Shown here: positions 9,853 through 16,776 of the stretch, piece by piece
Layout of the letters: each line of letters opens with the position of its first letter
Position numbering within the stretch: position 1 is the first letter of the stretch
Assembly (NCBI RefSeq): GCF_018128945.1
Contig: NZ_CP068393.1
Location: forward strand, 3,162,001-3,226,000
DNA: 64,000 nt
Source of the DNA: Aristaeella hokkaidonensis
GTDB taxonomy: Bacteria; Bacillota; Clostridia; Christensenellales; Aristaeellaceae
Direction of reading: 5' to 3'
The notes under the pieces: generated by a model
What the model was told of the DNA's origin: nothing
Seen by the model: the letters and a program-made list of their open reading frames with translations, nothing else
The model's database searches: none
Program-made: the position numbers and the translations under genes

Positions 9853-9885
9853 ATGCATAATTCATAATTCATAATGCATAATGAC
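9853..9885. repeat. AT-rich intergenic simple repeat
   Basis: Units of atgcataattcataattcataatgcataat directly after the stop-spanning inverted repeat of the PBP gene. Confidence 0.75.
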
Positions 9886-9916
9886 AGAGTGCTCCGCTGA
9901 GACGGGGAAAAGAAAC

Positions 9917-9961
9917 GAGATCTCTCCACGCAGGCGCGAAGCGCCTTTGGTCGAGATGACA
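9917..9961. repeat. Dispersed repeat with variable palindrome
   Basis: GAGATCTCTCCA, then AGGCGC-GAA-GCGCCT, then TCGAGATGACA. The flanks match the units at 6477 and 6578, while the inner stem has a different sequence but is still perfectly paired. Confidence 0.75.
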
Positions 9962-10059
9962 GTTCGGAACGCAGATGTTCCGGACAACATTCGGAGAAAG
10001 TTTGTATTATTGAAGAATACATTATCATGATCCGGGAAACAGGAGGAAGAAGAGATTAG

Positions 10060-10764
10060 ATGAACATTGTGGACATTGTGATCCTGGCGATCCTGGGACT
10101 GAGTATACTGGTAGGACTGTACCGTGGATTTATCTCTTCTGTGGCGTCCATGGGTGGATGCCTGCTTTCCCTTGGCCTCAGCTTCTGGCTGAGCCCGAAG
10201 CTGGCAGGAGTGATCCAGAACAATCCTGAAATTCTGCGTACCCTGGCGTCCTATACTGACGCGGCAACGAAGCTGGGCGACCAGACCTTGGCAGGAAGCA
10301 GTGTTACGTCCCTGACTGAGAACAGCATTACGGAGATCCTGAATAAGGTATCCCTGCCTGCTCCGCTGAACACCCTGCTGCAGAACAACCTGACAAACCA
10401 GGTTTACGGTACGGCCGCAGACGTGGGAACCTATGTTTCCCAGACGATTGTCGGCGCTATCCTGAATGTGATCTGCTTTATTGTATGTTTCCTGGCGCTG
10501 CTGCTGGTGATTCACTTTGTGATCAACTTCCTGAAAGTGGTCTTCAAGTTCCCGGTGCTGAAGCAGCTGAACTCCCTGGCAGGCGGTGCCTTCGGGCTGA
10601 TCCGCGGCGCACTGCTGTGCTTTGTGGCTTTTGCCCTGCTGCCCCTGGTCCAGACCCTGCTGCCGGTTAATAACCTGAACCAGCTGGTGGAAGCCAGTGC
10701 CCTGGCACCGCTGTTTAACAGCGGGAACCTGATACTGGCGATTATGAACGGGAAGTTATTCTGA
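10060..10764 (+). CDS. CvpA family membrane protein
   Basis: A 234-residue integral membrane protein with the CvpA pattern: MNIVDIVILAILGLS at the N-terminus, RGF after the first helix, and further helices near 20-45, 130-160 and 170-200. CvpA proteins act in colicin V export and envelope maintenance in other bacteria; the role here is not defined by context. AGGAGGAAGAAGAG precedes the start. It follows the PBP gene by about 230 bases of repeats and ends at a strong terminator. Confidence 0.85.
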   Translation: MNIVDIVILAILGLSILVGLYRGFISSVASMGGCLLSLGLSFWLSPKLAGVIQNNPEILRTLASYTDAATKLGDQTLAGSSVTSLTENSITEILNKVSLPAPLNTLLQNNLTNQVYGTAADVGTYVSQTIVGAILNVICFIVCFLALLLVIHFVINFLKVVFKFPVLKQLNSLAGGAFGLIRGALLCFVAFALLPLVQTLLPVNNLNQLVEASALAPLFNSGNLILAIMNGKLF

Positions 10765-10765
10765 T

Positions 10766-10952
10766 GAGGTAGGAGGTAGGAAGTAGGAGGGAGGAGGTTT
10801 TCTTTCCTTCCTGCTTGTACCAAAACCAAAATCCAGCGGTCTGTACACAGACCGCTGGATTTTTTTCTTCTGTATTTCTTTCAATTATTTGTTTAAATCA
10901 GGAAGCACAATAAGGTCTCTATCTCCTACTTCCTACCTCATACCTCCTACCT
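10766..10952. repeat. Inverted GGTAGGAAGTAGGAG repeats flanking a terminator
   Basis: A purine-rich tract at 10766-10790 (aggtaggaggtaggaagtag...) recurs inverted at 10923-10952. The right copy has a few extra bases. They flank the cvpA/ugpC terminator symmetrically. Confidence 0.7.
10829..10866. terminator. Bidirectional intrinsic terminator after cvpA
   Basis: A 15-bp perfect stem AATCCAGCGGTCTGT with loop AC, followed by a T run on the plus strand; the minus strand also ends in TTTT. It serves cvpA and the convergent ugpC-type gene. Confidence 0.92.
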
Positions 10953-10963
10953 AATTGACGGCT

Positions 10964-12091
10964 TCAGGCGTCGATAAGGCTCTTTTCTGTGGCGGGATCG
11001 AAGAGGTGCATGACCTTCGCGGGGAAGGTGATGTACAGCTTGTTGCCAAAGGTCAGGCTTTCACGCTGTTCCTTCGTCAGGTCCACAGTGGGGAGACGGA
11101 CAATGATCTTGTCATTGTTCTGGCTGGACAGGTGCAGATGCAGCTCGCTGCCCATCATTTCATTGACGTCGATGGTGCACTCAATGGCGCCTTCCGCGTT
11201 GTCAAACAGCACGGCAGTGTGTTCCGGACGGACGCCCAGGATGATTTCCTGGGAACCGACGCCCTTCTGCTCCAGAACTGCATTCTGTTCTTCATTCAGG
11301 GGCAGCTTTACGCCAAGAATATCCACAACGTATCCGCCGGCTGCCTTTTCCAGGTTTGCCTTCAGGAAGTTCATCTGGGGGCTTCCGATGAAGCCGGCTA
11401 CGAACAGGTTCACAGGGGTGTCGAACACTTCCTGGGGTGTACCGACCTGCTCAATGAAGCCATCCTTCATGATGACGATCCGGTCGCCCAGGGTCATGGC
11501 TTCCGTCTGGTCATGGGTAACGTAGATGAAGGTGGTATCCAGCTTCTGGCGCAGAAGAATGATTTCGGCGCGCATCTGGTTGCGCAGCTTGGCGTCCAGG
11601 TTGGACAGCGGTTCGTCCATTAGGAACACCTTGGCGTTCCGGACCATGGCGCGGCCGATGGCTACGCGCTGGCGCTGGCCGCCGGACAGGGCGCGGGGTT
11701 TCCGGGTCAGGTATTCGGTGATACCCAGAATCTGCGCCGCGTTGGTGACGCGCTCGTAGATCTCATCTTCGGGCATCTTCTTCAGCCGCAGGCTGAAAGC
11801 GATGTTGTCGTATACCGTCATATGCGGATACAGGGCGTAGTTCTGGAAAACCATGGCGATATTCCTGTCCTTGGGCTGCAGGTCATTGACGACCTCGCCG
11901 TCGATTTCCAGGGTGCCTTCGGAGATGTCCTCCAGACCGGCGATCATCCGCAGGGTGGTGGACTTGCCGCAGCCGGAAGGTCCGACGAAGACCACAAACT
12001 CCTTGTCCGCGATTTCCAGGTTAAAGTCATGAACTGCCGTGACTTTGTTATCGTAAATCTTTTTGACGTCAGTCAATTTTACGCTTGCCAT
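10964..12091 (-). CDS. ugpC: Sugar ABC transporter ATPase, MsmX/UgpC type
   Basis: A 375-residue ATPase of the MalK/MsmX/UgpC group. Walker A GPSGCGKST is near residue 37, signature LSGGQRQR near 134, Walker B VFLMDEPLSNLD near 155, and a C-terminal regulatory/TOBE region includes GVRPEHT. It energises carbohydrate importers with MalFG-like permeases. It is the last gene of the minus-strand glycan cluster, separated from the permease by 430 bases of hairpin-rich DNA, so it may also be transcribed separately and shared by several importers, as MsmX is in Bacillus. NCBI-style naming would be UgpC; glycerol-phosphate is not implied as substrate. Confidence 0.93.
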   Translation of the reverse strand: MASVKLTDVKKIYDNKVTAVHDFNLEIADKEFVVFVGPSGCGKSTTLRMIAGLEDISEGTLEIDGEVVNDLQPKDRNIAMVFQNYALYPHMTVYDNIAFSLRLKKMPEDEIYERVTNAAQILGITEYLTRKPRALSGGQRQRVAIGRAMVRNAKVFLMDEPLSNLDAKLRNQMRAEIILLRQKLDTTFIYVTHDQTEAMTLGDRIVIMKDGFIEQVGTPQEVFDTPVNLFVAGFIGSPQMNFLKANLEKAAGGYVVDILGVKLPLNEEQNAVLEQKGVGSQEIILGVRPEHTAVLFDNAEGAIECTIDVNEMMGSELHLHLSSQNNDKIIVRLPTVDLTKEQRESLTFGNKLYITFPAKVMHLFDPATEKSLIDA

Positions 12092-12525
12092 ACTATATTT
12101 GCTCCTTCCATTCGCCGGTATTTCAATTCAGAATTCAGAATTAAGAATTCAGAATTAATAGTTGACTGCTTTTCATAACCCCGTTTCTGGGTGCTGCGGG
12201 TAAAGATTTTACCCTTTACCGCATCCGCAACCTCAATCGTCGCTGCTTTTCCGCAATCTCAATGGTCGCAACTCCACACTGTGGAGCTTGCTCCCTTTCG
12301 ATTGACCTCACCTCTGACGGAATTTCAGCCACTGGCTGCCCTCAGAGGTTCGCCCTGGAGCGCGCTCACCGCTCGTTTCGGCAAGGATTCGCGCGCGCAC
12401 CGCGGGCGGCATTCCCGCCTCGCGCACCGCGCACGACAGGACTCCGGGTCGCTTTTGCCTATGGCAAATGCCCCACCGGGGCACCGCGTCCCTCGCTCCC
12501 CACCTCGGAGTCACTGTCAAAGGCT
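12092..12525 (-). other. Structured 430-base gap between permease and ATPase genes
   Basis: No credible gene. Starting at the ATPase end there is an AT-rich GAATTC simple repeat (12123-12160), then many short palindromes: GGGTAAA-GAT-TTTACCC, CTCCACA-C-TGTGGAG, a nested pair CCTCTGA...TCAGAGG enclosing CAGCCA-C-TGGCTG, GGCGG...CCGCC, TTTGCC-TAT-GGCAAA and GCCCC-ACC-GGGGC. The density of stems suggests an RNA structure between the two cistrons or a nest of repeat insertions. Confidence 0.6.
12123..12160. repeat. AT-rich GAATTC simple repeat
   Basis: aattcagaattcagaattaag-type units just upstream of the ugpC-type gene (minus strand), same family as the copies at 47048 and 49264. Confidence 0.75.
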
Positions 12526-12537
12526 TTAGCCTTTGAC
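12516..12537. repeat. Inverted repeat spanning the malG-like stop codon
   Basis: GTCAAAGGC-TTTA-GCCTTTGAC. Read on the minus strand, one arm is the final coding sequence and the loop begins the TAA stop. Confidence 0.7.
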
Positions 12538-13395
12538 TGCGCCTCCTGTTACACCCTCAACGTAATACTTCTGCAGGAAGAGGAAGAGGAGTGTTACGGG
12601 AATTGCCACCAGTACGCCGCCCGCGCAGAACATGGTGTAGTTGTTGTTGATCTGGTCCGGCGTCAGCCAGTTGTACAGACCGACCGCCACGTTCATACCG
12701 GCGGATGCGCCGAAGGAAATGTAGCGGGCAAAGACGTAGTCGCCCCAGGGGCCCATGAATGCCGTCAGGACTGTGTAGATGACGATGGGTTTGGAGAGCG
12801 GCAGGATGATCTTTTTCAACACCTGGAAACGGGTCGCCCCGTCGACACGGGCGGCTTCATCCAGCGATTTGGGGATGGTGTCAAAGAAACCTTTGGACAC
12901 ATAGTAGCCCATACCGGAGGAGGCGATGTAGACCAGGATCAGACCGGGAACTGCGTTGGCCTGGGTAAGGCCCAGGTCCTTCAGCACGCGGTACAGGATA
13001 ATCATGGTCAGCATGCCGGGGAAGAAGCCCAGGATAAGCATGAACCTCATCAGGGGTTTACGCATCTTGAAACGGAAACGGCTGAGCGTGTAGCTCATGC
13101 ACAGCACGATGACCGTCTGGAAGAGTGCGGTAAAGACGGAAATAATGAAGGTGTTTGTATACCAGCGGGTAAAGTCTGAGGAGAACAGCTTCCGGTAGTT
13201 GTCCAGGCCCCAGACTTTGGGCATCACGTAGCCCACCTGCCAGGTGCTTTCCACCCGGAAGGACTGCAGCACAATGCAGAAGAAGGGGATCAGCCAGATG
13301 GCGCTGATGGTGATCAGAAGAATATAGATCAGCGTGTTGCCCAGCGTTCTGGAGGCCCGCAGTCCCATGTGACGCTTCATACTTGATTCACTCAT
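12526..13395 (-). CDS. Carbohydrate ABC transporter permease, MalG/GanQ type
   Basis: An inner-membrane permease of 289 residues with six predicted helices and the EAA loop EAARVDGATRFQVLKKI followed by LPLSKP, which contacts the ATPase. The start is the ATG at 13395, which overlaps the preceding stop as TGATG, a sign of translational coupling; an in-frame GTG one codon earlier is also possible. It pairs with the MalF-like permease directly upstream. Next to a GH53 galactanase, the substrate is most likely galacto-oligosaccharide, with maltodextrin as an alternative. Confidence 0.93.
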   Translation of the reverse strand: MSESSMKRHMGLRASRTLGNTLIYILLITISAIWLIPFFCIVLQSFRVESTWQVGYVMPKVWGLDNYRKLFSSDFTRWYTNTFIISVFTALFQTVIVLCMSYTLSRFRFKMRKPLMRFMLILGFFPGMLTMIILYRVLKDLGLTQANAVPGLILVYIASSGMGYYVSKGFFDTIPKSLDEAARVDGATRFQVLKKIILPLSKPIVIYTVLTAFMGPWGDYVFARYISFGASAGMNVAVGLYNWLTPDQINNNYTMFCAGGVLVAIPVTLLFLFLQKYYVEGVTGGAVKG

Positions 13396-14930
13396 CACTG
13401 GAAGTCCTCCTCATTCTTAATACTCGGCAGCAGGTTGTAGACGATCAGTGCAATGATCGATACCACAACGAAGACCATGATACCGATTACAGAAGCCAGG
13501 TAATATTTGGACTCCGCACCGGTACTGATCTTGAACAGCCAGGTGATCAGCAGATCCGTATAACCCACGGAGCCTGAAGCCGACGATGCTGCCGGGTTCG
13601 TCGGCGCGCCTCCCGTGAGCAGGAAGATCACGTTGAAGTTGTTGATGTTGCCTATAAAACTGGTCAGCAGGTACGGTCCTGTGATGAACAGCATATATGG
13701 AAGCGTGATTTTCGTATACTGCTGCCAGGGATTGGCACCGTCAATACGGGCGGATTCATACAGGTCCGCCGGAATGTTCATCAGGATACCGGTGGCCATC
13801 AGCATCAGGTACGGAATACCGATCCAGATGTTGATGAGAATGACGCTGACCCGGGCCCAGGTGGCGTCTTCCCAGAAGGGAAGGGCTTTATCAATCCAGC
13901 CCAGGCTCATCAGGGCACCGTTCACGATACCGTCCTTGGCGAACATCTTGGACACATACAGCAGGGAGATGAACTGCGGAATGGCGATGGTCATGACCAG
14001 GATCGTCCGCCAGAGCTTTTTGCCCTTGATGCCCTTCTTGTTGATGGCCATAGCCACGAACATGCCCAGGAAGTAGTTGGTGAAGGTGGCGAAGAAAGCC
14101 CACATCAGCGTCCAGGACAGGATTTCACCGAATGTGGCCGCATAGCTCTGGGTTCCGCTGGCACTCTTCCAGGAGAACAGGGTGTTGAAGTTATCCAACC
14201 CTACCCAGTGGAACAGGTTGCTGATGTATCCGTCATGAGCGCCGTCATAGTTGGTGAAGGCGACCAGGATCATGAAGATGAGCGGCAGAACAGTAAAGAT
14301 GATGATGCCGGTCAGGGGCAGCGACAGCAACGTCTTATGGAAAGACTCATCCACCATGGAATGCAGGTCTTCCTTTGAGCTTTTCAGCCTTTTGCCGGCG
14401 GCCAGGATCCGCTCCGCCTCCTTGTTCTGGCGGATGTTGACCCGCCAGGTGTAGATGAAGGCGATGATGAAGAAGATGGTCAGCACACTGTAGAGCAGGA
14501 TCTGGAAGGAGTTGTCGTTGTATGTATGGACATATGCATCGTAGATCTCGTCATATGTCTCTGTGGGGCCGACCTTGCCCAGGGAGGGCATCATGGACAG
14601 CCAGTATGCTCCGGACAAGATCATGTATCCGATAAATACAATTTCAAACAGCAGGAACAGCAGTCCCCGCAGGATCTGTCCCCTGGCCAGGCAGCCAAAG
14701 CCCATGACCAGGTAACTGAGTTTGGTTTTCCAGTCGCCGTTGACAAAGGTGGTTACGATATCCTTTGCCTCCCGGCCGATGGCGGCGACGCCTGACTTCA
14801 GCGCTCCCCCAATCCTCTGAAATGCATTCAGGGTTGCCTGGGGGATTTTGGCGAAGAAGCGCCCCACCTTATACCCGAGTCTCCGTCCTTTGGACAGCTT
14901 CAGGTATTCCAGGTCACTGAGCTGTGCCAT
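13395..14930 (-). CDS. Carbohydrate ABC transporter permease, MalF/GanP type
   Basis: A 511-residue permease. A long N-terminal region with its own membrane helices (about 70-110 and 140-165) precedes the conserved six-helix core, which has the EAA loop ESARIDGANPWQQYTKITLPY near 390-410. The length is like E. coli MalF. It works with the MalG-type partner to import oligosaccharides delivered by the binding protein encoded upstream. A strong hairpin between that gene and this one may lower expression of the membrane components. Confidence 0.93.
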   Translation of the reverse strand: MAQLSDLEYLKLSKGRRLGYKVGRFFAKIPQATLNAFQRIGGALKSGVAAIGREAKDIVTTFVNGDWKTKLSYLVMGFGCLARGQILRGLLFLLFEIVFIGYMILSGAYWLSMMPSLGKVGPTETYDEIYDAYVHTYNDNSFQILLYSVLTIFFIIAFIYTWRVNIRQNKEAERILAAGKRLKSSKEDLHSMVDESFHKTLLSLPLTGIIIFTVLPLIFMILVAFTNYDGAHDGYISNLFHWVGLDNFNTLFSWKSASGTQSYAATFGEILSWTLMWAFFATFTNYFLGMFVAMAINKKGIKGKKLWRTILVMTIAIPQFISLLYVSKMFAKDGIVNGALMSLGWIDKALPFWEDATWARVSVILINIWIGIPYLMLMATGILMNIPADLYESARIDGANPWQQYTKITLPYMLFITGPYLLTSFIGNINNFNVIFLLTGGAPTNPAASSASGSVGYTDLLITWLFKISTGAESKYYLASVIGIMVFVVVSIIALIVYNLLPSIKNEEDFQ

Positions 14931-14971
14931 ATCCGTGATCCACTCCTCTCCTGTGCATGGAAAATCCGAAA

Positions 14972-15007
14972 TCGGCCGGAGCCGAAATGTTCTTCAGCTC
15001 CGGCCGA
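14972..15007 (-). terminator. Intercistronic hairpin after the binding-protein gene
   Basis: TCGGCCGGAGC and its complement form an 11-bp stem with a 14-base loop, followed on the minus strand by TTTCGGATTTTCC. It may act as a partial terminator or an mRNA-stabilising stem, giving more binding protein than permease. Confidence 0.7.
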
Positions 15008-15040
15008 AAATGATCGAGTCAGATTCTGATTATGTTGTTA

Positions 15041-16564
15041 TCAGTTCTTCACGATGGTGATGGCAGTGCCGTCCCAGGTCACGGTGTAGTTGCCGGGCTC
15101 TGCGAACACGATGTTGTTGTCGGGGTTGTCAGCACCCAGATCCTTGATCAGTTCAGCACCGGTGGTAACCTGAGCGAAGCCCTTGTCAGTGCCCCAGTCA
15201 GCGGGCTTGACGATACGGCCGCCCATGTAGTCGCTTTCCGGAACGTCCAGCGTCAGGGCGCCATCCTTGAAGTAGTAGGTGTCAGCTTCGTCAGCGTTGT
15301 TCCAGCCGTTCCAGGCACCTACGAACAGCAGGGCGTTGGCATCCAGCTTCAGGGATTCGTTGATCTTGTTCTCGTAGTTTACGAGGACCTGCTTCAGGCC
15401 TTCTTCATCCGTGGCATCCTTGGCTTCGTCAGCAATAACATTGCCGATGTTCCACCAGGCACCGCTGATTGCGAGCTGAACCTGTCCGTATACCTTCTGA
15501 GCATACACAGCAGCCAGGATCGGGTCATTCAGAACAGCTTCATCAGCCTGGGCTTCCAGGTTGGCGGGGCCCCAGCCGTTGGAGGCATGACGCTCCAGGG
15601 AGCATTCCTTGCCGGTCAGGAACTGGGCCAGCTTGTTCAGGGCGGCGTTCTTCACCGGATCTTCCTGCGGCTTAATGCCCATGAGCTTGAAGCCGAAGAA
15701 GCTGCCGATGTGATAGGCGGTACCGTCGATGTCATAGGAAGGCAGGTCCGCAACGCCCAGGTTGTCGCCCAGGATCTGCTTGGCAGTGGAGGAACCCCAG
15801 GTGCCGGAGACCACGATGGCGGAATTGCTTTCGAAAGCGGAAACTTCGGAGCTGCTGTTCCAGCAGTCGGAATCCAGCAGTTTCTTCATGCCCTTCAGGG
15901 CGATCAGGCCCTTGTCGCTGTTGAAGTTATCCACAACGCCCTTGGCATTGCCGTCGGCGTCCATAACCCAGGTGGAGGTGCAGCCGGCATCGCCGAAGAA
16001 GAAGCCGGCGGAATACCAGACGTTCTTCAGATCGAAGGAGAAGTACTTACCGGCCTTCTCGCAGTCTTCGATCAGCTTTTCGAGGGAGTCAATATCCTCG
16101 TCCGGGATGACGCTCTTGTCATAGTACATGAAGTAGCCGTTGTCCGCGGTCAGCGGGTAGGCATACATTGTTCCGTCAACGGTGACAGAAGCAACGGAGT
16201 CAGCATCGTAATTCGCGGTGACGAATTCGGCAGCCTTGGTTCCCAGCTTGGCCAGGGCCTTGGCGGTCAGCAGACGGGACAGCTGGTCCTGCGCGAAGCA
16301 GTAGATGTCAGCGCCGGCTTCAACGTCCTGCACCATGTTGCTGGCAGCGTCGCCTTCACCCATCTTTTCGATGGTGGCTTTGAAGGTGATGCCGTCTTCG
16401 TTGGTTTCATTGAAACGCTTGATCTGAGCTTCGGTCAGGTCAACGATGGCGTCAGCCACCCAGACCTTGATTTCGTATTCTCCGGCCAGACTGGACGCAG
16501 AAGCGAAAGAAACCATGGAAAGTGCCAATGCGGCGGCCAATACGATGGCGAGGAATTTTTTCAT
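15041..16564 (-). CDS. Sugar-binding protein with C-terminal carbohydrate-binding-like domain
   Basis: An extracellular solute-binding protein (family 1, MalE/GanS-like) of 507 residues. The signal peptide ends SFASA|SS and lacks the lipobox cysteine expected of a Firmicute binding protein. Residues about 25-400 form the binding domain. Residues 413-507 begin LFVGAWNGWN and include YYFKDGALTLDV and GNYTVTWDG, resembling an immunoglobulin-like starch-binding module; this assignment is by pattern only. It is the first gene of the importer operon with an excellent promoter and two candidate operators. The hairpin after the gene fits high expression. Confidence 0.85.
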   Translation of the reverse strand: MKKFLAIVLAAALALSMVSFASASSLAGEYEIKVWVADAIVDLTEAQIKRFNETNEDGITFKATIEKMGEGDAASNMVQDVEAGADIYCFAQDQLSRLLTAKALAKLGTKAAEFVTANYDADSVASVTVDGTMYAYPLTADNGYFMYYDKSVIPDEDIDSLEKLIEDCEKAGKYFSFDLKNVWYSAGFFFGDAGCTSTWVMDADGNAKGVVDNFNSDKGLIALKGMKKLLDSDCWNSSSEVSAFESNSAIVVSGTWGSSTAKQILGDNLGVADLPSYDIDGTAYHIGSFFGFKLMGIKPQEDPVKNAALNKLAQFLTGKECSLERHASNGWGPANLEAQADEAVLNDPILAAVYAQKVYGQVQLAISGAWWNIGNVIADEAKDATDEEGLKQVLVNYENKINESLKLDANALLFVGAWNGWNNADEADTYYFKDGALTLDVPESDYMGGRIVKPADWGTDKGFAQVTTGAELIKDLGADNPDNNIVFAEPGNYTVTWDGTAITIVKN

Positions 16565-16601
16565 GGAGTGATCATCCTTTCAATAATTATTTTCATTCTT
16601 T

Positions 16602-16617
16602 TTTGTCGGACGACAAA
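16602..16617. promoter_or_regulatory. Candidate operator in the binding-protein leader
   Basis: TTTGTCG-GA-CGACAAA, a 7-bp perfect inverted repeat downstream of the transcription start of the sugar importer operon. A repressor of LacI type is a reasonable but unproven reader. Confidence 0.55.
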
Positions 16618-16674
16618 TTCTCCAAAGAGCCATGTGACTTTTGGGAGAAATTATGCCGTTTCGACTGTGTGCAT

Positions 16675-16703
16675 ATTTTATAGCAGAGTCCATTTTTTGT
16701 CAA
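16675..16703 (-). promoter_or_regulatory. Sigma-A promoter of the sugar importer operon
   Basis: Minus strand TTGACA (16698-16703), a 17-bp spacer and TAAAAT (16675-16680). Close to consensus. Confidence 0.9.
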
Positions 16704-16741
16704 CAACAAATTTTCCGAAAACCCTTATTTTACGTAATTGG

Positions 16742-16755
16742 TATCGTTTCCGATA
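16742..16755. promoter_or_regulatory. Candidate operator upstream of the importer promoter
   Basis: TATCG-TTTC-CGATA inverted repeat about 39 bases upstream of the -35 box, a suitable place for an activator or looping repressor. It also lies just past the end of the GH53 gene. Confidence 0.45.
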
Positions 16756-16776
16756 ATTTGAAAACCCGGAGGCCTT

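Noticed and set aside
12262..13179. 305-codon plus-strand frame over the permease and structured gap
   Set aside because: It runs antisense through the MalG-type gene and through palindromic DNA; composition is not protein-like.
15032..16756. 574-codon plus-strand frame opposite the sugar-binding protein
   Set aside because: Antisense shadow; it also covers the clear promoter of the importer operon.
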